Below the pieces are notes generated by a model. The model saw only the letters and a program-made list of their open reading frames with translations, had not been told where the DNA came from and searched no databases. Positions 25,701 through 38,300 of a stretch of DNA of 64,000 nt are shown here, in pieces (positions within the stretch are counted from its first letter, which is position 1; each line of letters begins with the position of its first letter). Source of the stretch: Diplosphaera chodatii (Eukaryota; Chlorophyta; Trebouxiophyceae; Prasiolales; Stichococcaceae); contig JAALGY010000014.1 of the NCBI GenBank assembly GCA_032358165.1, positions 496,001 through 560,000 of the forward strand, given 5' to 3'. Position numbers and translations under genes: made by a program.

Positions 25701-26806
25701 AGCTGCTCGGAGTGCTTTTTGCTGCTCAGCTGAATTGCATGCACATCAACAGCGAGTTGCGCTGCAGGACTGCGAGGCCTGGTGCACCTGGAACGCCTCA
25801 GCATTGAGATGACATTTATGAAAAGTGGCCCTACGCACGACATGCTCGAGGTGTGTGCACATACCTGTTTGTCGGTGGAAATCGGCTGTGTGTGGCAGAT
25901 GTTGCTGGGCACGGATCTTGCTTCCAAGCTGTTCAGCCGCATGCTGATGCCACTGCAGAGCTTGGCTGCCTGCCGCAACGTGACATGGTTGCAGCTGGCT
26001 GACAGAGTTCATCATGTTCAGGACAGCAAACTCCGGGTGCGAGCGCATTCGTGCCAAGCTTGGTGCTTTCAAGAAGGATTAGCATTGTGTATGGTCCGAC
26101 ATAGGAACACAGTGGCTGGCCCCAGCAGTGGTGGAATTCAGCATCCTTGTGCGCAAAACGCGCCATCTCTGCTTCTACATCTCGTGTCCAACCCCTGTGA
26201 CTAGGCCCTGGAGGCCAGGCACCTGAGGGCTTTGGCGGCGCTGCCCCAGCTGACGGTGCTCAACCTGTACCACTTCCACTGGGCAGAGGACGCCATTGAG
26301 CTGGGATTGGGGTGGCTGTTGGCTCGCCTGCCGCAGTTGCGCGTTGTCAATGCACCATACAAAGTGTTGGTGCGTCCACATTGCCTGCAACGCCTCTGCC
26401 AATCTCAGGATGGCGCCCGCCGCAAGCACATTCATACCATTCTGATCAGCAATCTACTCGTGTCAACACTGTGAACCACGCGTGCGTGGCAGTCACTTTA
26501 TCAAAAATACTGCATACGCCCTGGGCTGACTTGGTGTCAGCTTAGTCAAGTACGTCGCCGTGACAACCGGCGAGCTGTGCTTGCACTAACAGCCTCAGTG
26601 GACTACTGCAGCGCGCCGCGATGGGGGCCAAACTGGACGACGACGCCTGCAGCTACGAGCTGCGGGATCTGCCGGGGCGCCGGCTCAGGCGGTGGCCGCG
26701 GCGAAGCACCCTGCTGGGTGATGACGAGGCTGCAGGCGACCCTGTAAAGAAGCTGTGGCCAGTGCTGGAGCCGCACCGCTGGCTTTGGGATACTGAGAGG
26801 CAGTAG
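22747..26806 (+). CDS. F-box / leucine-rich-repeat protein, copy 1
   Basis: The first exon encodes MSMTALPLELLQHICSFIDN then PDDLASCHMVDTR, a short N-terminal F-box expected to bind SKP1 in an SCF ubiquitin ligase. Later exons encode leucine-rich-repeat strands that would recognise the substrate: LTSLTHLGVISIWDLGSQLL, LVEALPQLCALDLR (near 24260), LTRLTTLLADS (near 24815), RLRRLQLHVHCW (near 25550) and LRALAALPQLTVLNLYHFHW (near 26230). The C-terminal exon encodes ELRDLPGRRLRRWPRRSTLL and ends in LEPHRWLWDTERQ. Exon order and motifs match the neighbouring copy at 27587-31547, so the pair arose by tandem duplication. Intron positions are only partly resolved. I see no obvious break, but several LRR exons are poorly defined and a decayed exon cannot be excluded. 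Confidence 0.75.
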
Positions 26807-27586
26807 TGCTCAGACGGATCCAACACTAGACAAGTGCAGTGGAGACCATGCATGGCTATGTTACGATCATGCAATTCCAAACCATAAACATCCAGATCTT
26901 GACAAGCGGTGGTGGCTGAGGTGTTTTATTTGCAACATGTCAGAAACCAAGGTGGATCGTGTGAAACGCTGGTGATCAGCATCAAGGCAAATGCTTGAGA
27001 TGCTCAGTCCAAATGGCATGCAGCATAGACACCTGGAACTGATGAACTGTGGCCCTGGTTGACGCCTCATTGAGGATGGAAAGGGGTGGAACCGTCGAAA
27101 AAGGGTGGCCGCTGTTTAATTGCCACTTTCCTCAGAGGTCTCTTTTACACGGCGGCATGCAGATGCATGCTAGCTCTACTGCAAACGCTTTGCATGCACT
27201 TGACCGAACACGAGCTCGAGGCAACCATACGTGCATGGTGCTGATGATCGAGGCACTTGGTCATCAACCTACAGCCAGCCTGACAGAGGTGCACTGCTGC
27301 AGCAGCCTGCGAATTCAACATTGCAACTGGCAGCCAGCGGTATTAGTATAGTACAAGCCCAAAGTTAGACTGTACTGTAGCTGCAGCCCGCCTGTGCAGC
27401 ACCACGCATGCGCAAGCTTCCACGGCCGTTGCATGCGGTGGCGCGGCAGGACGTGGCTGCATGTTCGTTCTGATAGGGCACAGTAATGCTGCACCAGAAG
27501 GCCCAGTATGCTGTGATAGCTTTGTGAGGTTGCGATTGAACCCTCCGTGCAAATTGGGGTTTTTGTGGCTTGGCAGCGGAGCGAGC
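26807..27586. other. Spacer between tandem F-box genes
   Basis: This 780-base stretch between the two paralogues has no recognisable exon. It would contain the terminator of copy 1 and the promoter of copy 2. Confidence 0.5.
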
Positions 27587-30500
27587 ATGGCTTCGGGTGT
27601 CGGGCAGCATGGCGCAGGAAGCAGCACATCCATAGCAGCGCTGCCGCCAGAGCTACTGGAGCATATCTGCCACCTCCTGCACGACCCAGACGACCTTGCG
27701 GGCTGCCACCTGGTGGACACGAGGTATTTAGCTCAATTGTTCATGCGCCAGATATGTGATAGGCCGCTGGTATGGTCCGCTTGTGGGGTCACAACCAAGT
27801 AGTCCAGCACTGCAAATAACAAGGCCAGCTACGTACTTGCTGTGGTGCAGATTCTGCGGCGCAGCAAGGGCTGCGCTGATCAGCGCAGAGCCGCACCACT
27901 TGGGCTTCTTTGAGCTGGCCCTGCGGTACCGCTACCCGCTGCGCCACCTCATCATTGCTGAATTTGCCTGCTTGCCCGCCCGCCAGATGGTGTCATTTTT
28001 TGCACAGGTCAGAATAGTGGCATGATGTCGTGCCAGGAGCTCGTGAACACAATGAAAAGCTAGCTGCACCCTCAAGATGCACATGAACCAGCTCTTGAAG
28101 GATTACACGTGTTGGTGGCCTGAGTTGCATCACTTTATCAGGCGCCCAGCAGCTTGATATCTCTGGACCTTGTGTGGAGGACGCCATTGCGGAGCCGGGA
28201 TGTACTCCAGGGCAGACACAGCCTGCACCATCTGTCTTTCCAGGCGCGTGCACCCAGCCCTATCCTAAACTTGCATTTGCGGCATTGATCGTTTGCAGCG
28301 GCCATAGAGGCAGCCGGCCGCATGCATGGGGCCAGCGCACAACCCTCTCAAGCCAGTGACTGCAATATCATGTGCAACCTGCAATGGCTCTGATGCCTCG
28401 GCATATTTGCTGAGCAGTCTTCAGAAGATGCGCTGTACCATGACCATTGTATATAAGCTGCACTGTGTCGTTTGTGCCTCCCGCAGGTGGTGGAGAGCAT
28501 CCTCGACTTCCAGCAGCCACACCTTCCTCACCGGACGTCGCCGGCCATCAATTGTCCACATAGGATAACTGACTACCAGGTGTTCGGCTGGTGCAGCACA
28601 TGTTCTATGTGAACTACGTGAACCAGACTGACTGACATACAGCAGAACGCTTGGCAGGATTCCAGCATGCACTTTTGTATAATAACTACTGCAGGGACAA
28701 TGTCAGGTGACACAGCTGAAGCGTCTGACGATGTGCATCTTCTGGGAACGAGGCTGCCAGCTTCCAAGCTGCGATCTACTGAGCGTCATCACAGAATTAA
28801 CAGCTCTGCGATCTTTACGCCTTCTGGCATTGAATGAGCTGCCAGCAACGGCACCACTCTCAGCCCTCAGGTACGTAGGGTACGAGAGACTGCATGTGGT
28901 CATCATGTCCCCTCTGGAATTTTGGACTGATACAAACACCACTGCTTCATCAGTTCGCATCATATATATGCAGCCAACTGACGGCATTAAGCCTGGGCAG
29001 TCACCAAGAGAAGTTCTGGGAGCTATGCTACGATGATGAGGATATGGCGTCACTAGTGCAAGCACTGCCGCAGCTCAGGGCGCTGGAATTACAAGAATGC
29101 GTACGTTCGATAAGTGGCACAGGTAGGCTGAGGCGCTGCGGTGCGCTGCAACACGTGTGCCCCTATGGCTGGCAAACAGTGCACCCATCAGCTATTGACA
29201 CACCGCTGGTGCTGGCGTTCCCTTCATGCAGGGCCTGGCCAGTTGTCGAAGCTGGGGAAGCTGCAACACCTGAGGCTAAATGGTTGATTCATGAGCTGCT
29301 CAAGCTATATCGTTGGCGCAGTCCTGGCTACCATGACAGGTGTGTTCATAAGACGGGTTCCCTCTCGAAACAAATGCTCACAAAATCTGCCGTCATGTGT
29401 TTGGCCTTCCAAACAGACAGGCCTACCTCCTATGCACATGAGCTTTGTTGGTTGATCTGGCGCTCATACATGTGGTGGCGCTTTCTGATGCAGGTCTACA
29501 AGCGCTTGAGGTGTCGGGTCATAGTATATCGGGGTATGCTATCCAGAGCATAGCACAGCTTACCAGACTTTCGACGCTCATTGCCGATGTGTCATGTGAC
29601 AGTCATTCTGAACGGTACAGATGCGTGCGTGTGCTAGCGCTGAAGTTATGCCAAACAGCCGGGATGTCAGTCTGCCAGTCCTTCATGCAAGATGCATGCA
29701 AGATGCCAGTTGTTGTATGGAGGAGCATGTGAGCATAACCGCCATCTGACCAGGTTCTCCCAAACCCTGCAGCGCCATATGCGATATGCTTGCGGTGCTG
29801 GGCCCTGGGCTGCAGCGGCTGCGGCTGTATGCTGTGCGCAACAGCGGCCACGACAAGCTGCTGCCAGCAGTACTGCAACACTGTCCATTGCTTCCGCACC
29901 TGGAAATTGATCATGTGGACCGGCATGCTGACACCCATATGGTGTGTCATCTTGTACATGAGCATCCGTTGGTGTGTCTGCCTTGACCACTATGCTTGCC
30001 ATCAGCATCAGGACTGCAAAGTGGAGGAGGTAATAAGCACTGCAGGTAGATGACATCAGTGGTGCTGTCATGTAGGAGCCAGGATCCGGGTTGCTGACGT
30101 GCTGCAGCCAGCTGCACCTGCGCTGCGGCCTTGCAGAAGTCTGCACTTCGCGATATTTGCCGTCGCTGCCAACGACTGGCTGACTGCAATAGCCAGCTAC
30201 ATGCACAAATGATGTCATGTACATTTTTCATAAGAAAAGGTCAAGCCACCGAACCATTTTTCATCATGTTTATGTGCAGGCAGTACTGGCAGTGTCAAGG
30301 ATACAGGGTTTGCGCCGCTTGAGCCTCCATATCAACGTGGTGTCTGGTGTATGGGGCATGGTGTCCTATGGCAAAGCCGACCACATCAGAGAGGCAACAG
30401 TCATTAAAGGTGCTGGAGTGTCACTTCAGATTTTGTCGATATGGCTCTGGCACAGAGCGTCCATACATATGCTGCCTGTGGGACTGACTCATACTTACCT

Positions 30501-31547
30501 ACATCCGTTTGCAGGTTTGCAGTGCCTTCCGGAACTTGAAGGTCTACGTATACAAGGTTCCGGTATCAGCACGGCACCAGGAAATGGTGGCACGCTGCAC
30601 AGCATGCTCGAGGCATGTGGCAGGGCTTACGCTGCTACTGTTGGCCCTTGGTAGTGACTGGCCCCACTGCTCGTGCTGTCGTTTGTCAAAACTTGAGCTA
30701 ATTAGCCCTGCGCTGGCACTGCCGCAGGCAGTGGCTCTCTGCAGCAAGCTGACATGGCTCGAGCTGGCGGATCATTTCTCTGAACAGGTGTGTGGTGAAA
30801 CTCGACATGTGCATGCTGCTGCCCGATGCTCACATGCCCTCCTATGTCAGTGCGCTCCCGGATGTGACCCTGGTCCTACCTATAGGCAGTGTGGAGGTAC
30901 TTATTTTTAAGGCCATGGCTCCCACACGCCAAAGCTCTCTGTGCAAGCAGACACTTGGCGCCTGGCACCTGAGCGCACTGACAGCGCTGCAGCGTCTGGA
31001 GGTGCTGGACCTGTCCGACATCGGTTGGGACGAGGACTGCAGGTGGTCGGGGCCCGCACTGCTGGCGTCCGGCCTGCCGCGACTGCGCGTTCTGGATGCA
31101 CCAGACTATGTGCTGGTGCGTCCATCACACTGTCTGCTCTTGAGCAGTCCGAGGTGCTTGCCAGTCATACAAACGTCGCGGCTTCATGTAAAAGGCATGC
31201 TGCTTTTGCATCTACAAGCCTGGACACACTGCAGCATTTGTATTGGATGTTGCCATTGTAGCTGCAGCTGCGCACAGCACCCTGTCTCAACGAAACGTGC
31301 CAATATGGATACAATGCATGCCCCAAAGATTCGACGTTCAGCCTGATGATGTCGACAAATGTAAACACAGGAGCCAGCGGTGCGCCACAAGCTGCCACTC
31401 AAGTCCGGCCACGAACTGTGGAATTTGCCGGGGCGCCGGCTGCGGCGGTGGCCACGCTGCCGCCCCACCCTGGGTGAAGCCGCAGATGACGCCGCGGAAT
31501 GCAGGCCATCCGTGCTGCAGCCGCACCGTTGGCTGTGGGACAACTGA
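27587..31547 (+). CDS. F-box / leucine-rich-repeat protein, copy 2
   Basis: The first exon encodes MASGVGQHGAGSSTSIAALP then PELLEHICHLLHDPDDLAGC, an F-box closely matching copy 1 (ALPLELLQHIC...NPDDLASC). The second exon encodes ARAALISAEPHHLGFFELAL, paralleling ARAALITAEPQHPGFCQLAL in copy 1. LRR strands follow: VTQLKRLTMCIFWERGCQL, LVQALPQLRALELQEC (near 29060), LGPGLQRLRLYAVRNSGHDK (near 29810), IQGLRRLSLHINVV (near 30310) and LTALQRLEVLDLSDIGWDED (near 30980). The 3' exon encodes LPGRRLRRW and ends in LQPHRWLWDN at the stop 31545-31547. The predicted role is substrate recognition in an SCF ubiquitin ligase. The downstream neighbour is convergent. Confidence 0.75.
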
Positions 31548-32026
31548 GCAGCAGCAGACCTCGTCAATGTGACATATCATTCTGCAGTGGTAGGAGGGTC
31601 ACAAGGCTTGCACATGCAAGCTCGCCACAATGCATCACAACATCGGAAACCATGGGCATGGTGTTTCAACTTTCCCCATTTAGTGCATGTGTGTGTGTGA
31701 GGGCATCGTGCATGGATGCGCAAGCATTGTCATCCAGGTCCATGGGCAGGGTATTTGCTATCTGCATGACGACTGTATATGTGTGCTTGTGCTTGCAGCC
31801 TTTGTGTTCAGCAGCTACAATCCTTCGCAGATATGGTAGCAAAGTTCAATGTAGCAGACCAGAACTCGATGTGCAGCGCAGCTGACCCTGGATGTTGCAT
31901 CTGCTGCTTGGTAAACGTCCATCAGCTATCCAGTAGTGTCTCGAACAGCCGACGGCCTGATCCTGCACCAGAGCATGCCACCTCAGTCGAGCGTCCCAAG
32001 AGCGTCTGATGCTGCAAACATGTCAA
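31548..32026. other. Convergent intergenic gap
   Basis: It lies between the 3' ends of F-box copy 2 (+) and the Ala-rich secreted protein gene (-). No coding signal was seen. Confidence 0.5.
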
Positions 32027-35000
32027 TTACATTTTTTTTCCAACGTGCAAAATTCGAAGGATGCCAGATTTCTCACGTGATGTGACATCACCTGATCCAG
32101 ATGAGGTGATTGCAGCAAATGCGGACACCAGGACCTGCGCAACCGCCTGGGCAACCGCTGTGGCAGTCGCCGCCGAGGTCGAACTTGCTTGGCCAGGACC
32201 TGTTCGTGGAGTCACATAATGACAGTGTAGCCTGCATCACAGTGCGTGGTTGTGTGATGCAGTGGCAGCTGTGCGGACGTATGTTCACGACATGGCAGGA
32301 GGCAGACCATGTGAGACGTGTGTGGTATAGTTGAGCTATCACCACATCACAACGCAAGCACCTGTGAAAGAGGCGTTGCCAGAGGTGCTGCTGATGGCGG
32401 AAGTGATGGCGGTCTGGATATCGCGGGCACTGGCGGCCGCTGTTGCCTGCACAGTAACAAAACCGTGATGCAGACACACACTGCACAACTCCTGGTGTCA
32501 AGTCTCCCCCGGTGTCATCATTGCTGCGCCATGGACTCCAGCGGCATGGTCAGACCATCTGTTGCACCTGTAGGGTGTTGCACATGCTCACCTGCGCGTT
32601 ATCGCCTGTGGCGTTGGCTACTGCGGATGCGATGGCCTCAGCGGTGGTGTTTGCAATGGCCATCGCGACCGCCTGAGTCGATACAGAACCGCTCCCAGAT
32701 GAACCTGCACAGCCAACATATATGCACCATCATCTTTGACCCCTGCGATCAAACCAACTTGCACAGACAGCCGCTAGGCCGTTATACACCCACCGCCACT
32801 GCATTTCTTGCCTGCATAGGCGGCTCATGTTTACATATTATACAGACTGCTGTGCAGCAGCTCACCCTGCACCACAACCTGGGACTGCGCCATTGACAGC
32901 GCGGTGGTGACAGCCGTGCCGATGGCCCGAGCGGCTGCGGCGGCGGCGGCGGTGGCATTGCCCCCGCCACGCACCTGAGGGCATGCGCACACAACACACG
33001 CTTTATACAGGGCCATTAAACATGACTAGCACTGCATGGTCATGGCCTGCAAATGACGGCTGTGCAGTTTCACATGAATCACGCCAGCAGTGCTTGTTCG
33101 GTTCAGAATGATGCCGGGTGGTGTTCGGGTGCACCATGGCCACAGCGCTGGACACAGCAGTCTGCACGGAGTTGTTGATCTGCTGGATGATTCTGATGGC
33201 AGCCAGAGCACGGGTGAACACTGCAGCCGTGGCCGTGGCAACGGAACGAGAGATCGATGACGCTTGTGCTGCGGCGCTGCCCTTGCCTGTTGCAGACACC
33301 ATGAACGACACTTCTTGGTACAGTATCTCACGAGTACCGTCCCCAGCACTGAGCACGTTTCGCACTCATGCCTGGTTAAATTGACAAGCCTGATAGCTAC
33401 TAGCAAAACTGCAGAGCATGTCAGATTTGAGTATTGCCTCGTGGGCTGCACCTTGCACGTTGGCAGAGGCCTGCGCAGAAGCAGTGGCGTTCGCGATGGC
33501 AGAGTCGAATGCCTGGCCAGCCGCTGCAGCGGCCGCCAAGCTGTTGCCGGACGTGGCGTTGACAAAGGAGTTGGCGATTGCGCTTGCAGTGGCCGTTGCA
33601 ACAGCGTTGGCGGTGGACGACGCCTGGGCGCTGCCAGATCCACCAGCACCTGCAGGCAAAAACCACATCCTATGCAGCGAAGCAGGCCTTATGTGCATGG
33701 TCCTGAGCAGGCTCTGAAAAAGCATGATGTCGATCTGGATCAGCGGGTGCCATATGCAGCTCAGTCAATCACTGGTGTGTGGCCAGGTGATGCCGAGCAG
33801 CTGCCCTAGATGAATTGGTGCCTTGCACATCGCCAAGACCACCTGTGGATGTGACATTGGCGGTGGCATTGGCGACCGCGGTAGCTACAGCAGTGGCAGT
33901 GGCGTTGGCTGCAGCAGTTGCCGCCGCAGCAACATCCCCGCCGTTCTGCACATTCTGGATGGCCATCGAGGTGGCAGAGGCAGCGGCACTGGCCGACTGG
34001 GAGCTGGCCTGAGAATTGGAGATGGCGGTCGATGTGACGGTCCCTGTGTTGGTCCACCGACCAGAATCAAAACTCAGAATGGATGTGCCCTGAACATCTG
34101 ACTCTGTTGTTTGCCTGGCCGGTGTGCAGTCCTTGATAGCCACCTCAAGTCTTGGGCAGTGCTGCATGCAGCTCGTAGTCGGCTATTGTCAGACTCACCT
34201 CCCTGGCCATTGTTTTGTGCATTCGCTGTCGCGGAGCCATTGCCAGTGGACACAGCATTGGCAACAGCCGAGGAGCTGCCCAGCTGTTGCGGTGTGATGG
34301 CGGGCCCTGGCGGCGTGCCTGTGGGTGCCGGCGGCGCCACCTGATCACAGCAGCACATCAACTTTCAGGTGAGCAACGGCGAGGCAGACACAGCGCTGCC
34401 TACGATCGTGCAGCAGTGCATCAGCAGCAGATTGGCATATTGACCTTTATAAGGGGACAAGACACTACTGAACGGGCAACCAAGTGAGCAAGCCGAGTTG
34501 ACGCACATCGCACGATTGACTGTACCTGGTTGAGGGCGTTGGCGAGGTTGTCGGTGTTGGCGCCCTTGCCGGAGGCGGAGGCCACCGCCTTGCCCAGGTT
34601 CTGCGTCGCCTGCGGGTTGTTTGCCTGCTGCACCTGCGCCAGGATCTGCGTCAGCAGCTCCTGCGCATTGGGCAGCGCTGACACCACCGCCAGCCCGCCG
34701 GCGGCCTGCTGCTGGTTGCCCTGCATTCCTTGATCACAGCATTGCTCAGCTGTCACCACTCAGCCTCCGCTCACCAACACATCACCGCGAGTCTGCAAGA
34801 ACCTTCTGCAGTCAACAGGGTCTGCAGTGTAGCGGCAGCTTCGCACCGATTGCACGGCCTTGGCGACGCTGTTGACGATGGCCTGGTTGTTGGTGACCAT
34901 TGGCGCGGGGGCGGGGGGTGCCGGCGGGGGTGAGGGAGTAGGGGGTGCAGGGGAGCTGGCCTTTGGCGGCGGGGGCGGGGAGATGACAGGCGTGAGGCCC

Positions 35001-35323
35001 GGGATGTTGTTGAACACGCCGGGGAACTGGGCGAAGATGTCGTTCAGATTGCCCTTGAGCTGGCGCCGTGGCGGCAGCACTACTGGCGCAGCCCCGAGCT
35101 GCATCCCATCTGTGCAGCATACATGACGCCCCTGATCATCAGACTAACACCGGATTCACCGAGCTCTGCCGGCATGACAAACAACACAGGTGTGAGAACG
35201 ACAGCCGAAGCTGTGCAGCGACAAGCAGGCACCTTGCAGCAGTTGCCGGGCTGCGCAGGCGGGTGGGACGCCACAGCAGCCCAAGGCGAGCAGCAACAGC
35301 AGCAGGACCCCGGCAACTTTCAT
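32027..35323 (-). CDS. Secreted Ala/Ser/Thr/Asn-repeat protein, silk-like, with Pro-rich segment
   Basis: Exon 1 (35233-35323) encodes a clear secretory signal peptide, MKVAGVLLLLLLALGCC, followed by GVPPACAARQLLQ. Exon 2 has RRQLKGNLNDIFAQFPGVFN and a pherophorin-like proline run (ISPPPPPKASSPAPPTPSPP). It is followed by short helical exons such as QELLTQILAQVQQANNPQAT. The remaining exons, down to about 32.1 kb, are diverged low-complexity repeats of Ala with Ser, Thr, Asn and Val: AAAATAAANATATAVATAVA, TANAVATATASAIANSFVNA, ATGKGSAAAQASSISRSVAT and GPGQASSTSAATATAVAQAV. N-glycosylation sequons (NAT, NVT) are frequent. Poly-Ala/Ser-rich blocks in separate exons recall spidroin-like or cell-wall structural proteins. 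I infer an extracellular structural protein and know of no specific match. The stop at 32027-32029 is the nearest in the last repeat exon; the final residues could be intronic. Exon borders between repeats are approximate. Confidence 0.65.
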
Positions 35324-36033
35324 TCCGAGGGCACCGAGTCAAATCCCTGCCGGGTCTGCTTTAAGGCAGCAACTGTGTAGCACTGAAGTTCCTGCGGAGC
35401 ACGAAGTAAATAGCCAAGAATATATCAGCTGTGGACCCTCACAAAGCTGTCTGGATCCTCCATAGCATACAGTTCATCATCAGCAGTGACTCCCTTTTGA
35501 CTGTAGGCAACATGCGGAAAGCGCTACCGAGACGGGCATGGGCACCACTACCGCAACGACCAGACCTGCAGATCCAGGTCGTCGGCACCGCTGATTGCGG
35601 ATCTGCCGCAGGGCTGATCCAGGTTTTCGTTTCTGCGCTCGCCTTGTGCTATTGCAACTACAGCGGCGGAATTCTCGGCGGCACAGCGAGGCCGGAACGC
35701 TGCTGGCCCATGTGCGAATCGGCTCTTGTGATCAGCTTGACTCGTCCACGTGGCTGTATCAGGCTGATCTGGGACATGTCGAGACACTTGATGCACAGCT
35801 GGTGCAGTGGCATGAGGATTAACGGTAAGCCAGTATGCTCTGACCAATAGTGTTGGCCAGTTGTGCTGTGGGTCGCCCCACAGCCCTTGGGTGGTGCTTC
35901 AACTTGGGGTGGTGTAAGCCGCTGGACCTGAAGTGAAGTTTACGTTTCTGAGCTGCCAAGCAAACCTCCTACACAACAGCAAAGAGCCATGCAGCAAGGG
36001 GACATGCTGCAGCAGAGGCAGGGCTGTCGCTGC
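35324..36033. other. Intergenic gap of about 700 bases
   Basis: An open frame on the plus strand at 35431-35850 has no recognisable motif and is probably chance. The region should contain the promoter of the Ala-rich gene and the 3' UTR of the proteasome gene. Confidence 0.45.
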
Positions 36034-37896
36034 TCAGTCCTTCTTTAGCTCCAACACCTCCCTGTCGACCTTGGGTACCCATGTGTCACCGGTGGCATCC
36101 TTGTAGATGACCACGATCTCGACAGCGTCGCCCTGCAGGGTTGCCACACACCATCAGCAGCAGCACAGAAGCAGGCCACGCCAGCAGGACAGCAGCACAC
36201 AAGTGCAGTTCGCGCTGCCAATGCTGCGTTGGTTCCACCACTTGCAGCCGTGCATTTGCATTGCTGTTGTGCTTGCCCGCATACCGCACCAGCGTCTTCG
36301 TGACGCAATAAAAGCCTATTCCTGACATGACCATGCTCCCATCAGGACTATACTCTCCCCGAGCCCAAGCAACAAAGCAATGAAGCTGCTGAGCAGGCGC
36401 ACCGTGTAGATGTCACGCTCGCCGGCTGACACAAAGGCGTCCTTCACCAGGTCCAGCGCCTCCTCCCGCGGCAGCTTTGTGATCCAGTCCGCCTCAGGCA
36501 GCACCTGCACATGTGCTCATCATGACCCAGGATAGTGGCCTGATCCGCCCAGAAGAACATGCACAGCCAACGCCTGCCGACACGTAGCCAGCGCTATGCA
36601 GCAATGCCCGGGCCAGGTCATTTGGCAAGCGCTGAAGTGATGGCTGAGCAGGGAGCGAAGCAGGAGCCCACCAGCTTGCTGGCTGCAGCGAGCTGGTTGT
36701 CCAGCACTGGCTGAATGAGGTTGCTGCCTGAGCCCTGCACAAGCGGAAGGATGCATATGACAACCATGCTTGATTGAAGCATATCGAACATGTCGATCTG
36801 CGTGCAGCACTGACGAAGCAGTTAGTAACCTGGCAGCTGTAGCCCACACGCTCGTGCGAGCCGATGCCATCGTAGGTGTACACTGATCCAACACCTGCGG
36901 GACCCAGCAGCCCTGACATCGACATGTCGTACAGCACGAAGGCGTGACACGGACAGAGCCGATGGCACCTGGCACATGCAGACACCTAGAGATGTACGTA
37001 TGTCAGCTTTCAGCACACAGCACACACCGTCCTTGTCAAGGCCGCAGCACAGGTTAGCGGTGTAGTAGGGGAAGAAGCGCTTGTAGTACAGCGTGTTGGA
37101 AAGCAGCTGCGCAGCTGCGCCCACATTCATGGGTTTCCTGTGTGCAAACTGGTACTGAACAGCCCGAGCCTGCAGTCGTAGCAAGACTCGCTCAGGGGAC
37201 CTTCCCACACGATGAGCTGACAGGACGGACAGGAGGATCTGCAGATGAGGCGAACAGCAGGCAGCTGGATGGCAAGGCATGCAGAAACCACCTGCAGGGT
37301 TTTGTGCAGCGCTTTGGCGTCTGCCTGCATGCCTGCCGTGGCGATGATCACGCCGGGCGCTCTGCAACCACCACCGGGAGTCACCACTTGCATGTCGTTA
37401 CATTGCAAGCATGGACTGCTAGGCTCCGGTGTGGCTGGTGGATGTGTGCAGCGTAGTCGAGGTGAGCACTTGCTCCTCACATCGTTATGAGCTTCGAGCA
37501 CTCCCGCGTGAGGATGCTGTAGCCTGTGGACAGGCGTGTGCTGGCTGCGACGATGCAGTAGTCATTGCCCGCAACTGCCACCGCCGTGCTGCAAGTACAG
37601 CCAGAACAATTCAGCGGCAGCACCCAAGTCCCTGACGCAGCATGCACAGAAACATCACGTGGAGGCACAAATTCCCGTGGATGACGCACCCGCCATTGTC
37701 GTCATACCTGCACAGCGCCGTGCAAAGTCATCAGGTCATCAGCTCGAGGTTGGAATGCTGTGCTGTTCGTTATCGAGAGACACATCGATTACAGTGATAG
37801 CAAGGTGATGTGTGCTCACGGGCTCCATGAAGGGTGTGTGATGTGGTCGCCCGCTGCTGTGGGTGTGGCCAGCCGCATGGTCGCTGCCGCGGCCAT
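36034..37896 (-). CDS. PBF1: 20S proteasome subunit beta type-1 (beta-6)
   Basis: This is a structural, non-catalytic beta-ring subunit of the 20S proteasome. Nine exons splice exactly in frame to 247 residues: 37820-37896, 37690-37707, 37481-37588, 37292-37361, 37028-37169, 36830-36894, 36672-36734, 36403-36504 and 36034-36132. The product reads WSPYDDNGGTAVAVAG across three exons. It continues IVAASTRLSTGYSILTREC, LLSNTLYYKRFFPYY, VYTYDGIGSHERVGYSCQGS, LIQPVLDNQL, EALDLVKDAFVSAGERDIYT and the family's C-terminal ELKKD. Length and motifs match plant PBF1 and animal PSMB1. Exon 2 is a micro-exon of only 18 bases. The start ATG at 37896 is the first that keeps the short N-terminus typical of the family; a second in-frame ATG lies six codons on. 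It is divergent from NDUFB3. Confidence 0.95.
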
Positions 37897-38300
37897 GACG
37901 ACGTCTTCCTGATGGCGCCTTACCAGTGCTGCAGGGTTGCAGCTATGATGCGCGTGTGATTTCTCAAAGCATGTGAAGCTTGTAGATGGTTCAGTTGACG
38001 AACGTGAGCAGGGAGTGTATCGACACTTGCAGCAAAGCGAACAGCAGCGTCTTGTCTTATGGCGTATGTCAGACCAGAGTGCAAGCAATGAGTGTGTATA
38101 TTGGGGCAGTGTTAGTCTGCAGAGTAAACCAACAAGCTGAGTGGAAGTACTTGTGCCCTACCACTTCCTGTGCACAGTAGGGAGCCAGGCCAATATGGGA
38201 AAATGGGATCGACGCAGCATCTTCCCCGTTGACCAGCACTGCTGATTGTAGATTCCAGACGGAGCCAGTGGGCTACCGACCCGCTGCACAGCCGGCCAGC
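37897..38300. promoter_or_regulatory. Likely bidirectional promoter between PBF1 and NDUFB3
   Basis: About 400 bases separate the start codons of two divergent housekeeping genes. Shared control is inferred from spacing only; no core element was identified. Confidence 0.35.

Noticed and set aside
33385..34345. Ala/Val-rich open frames on the plus strand opposite the silk-like gene
   Set aside because: They arise because Ala codons read backwards give further small hydrophobic codons. The minus strand has the signal peptide, Pro-rich segment and sequons.
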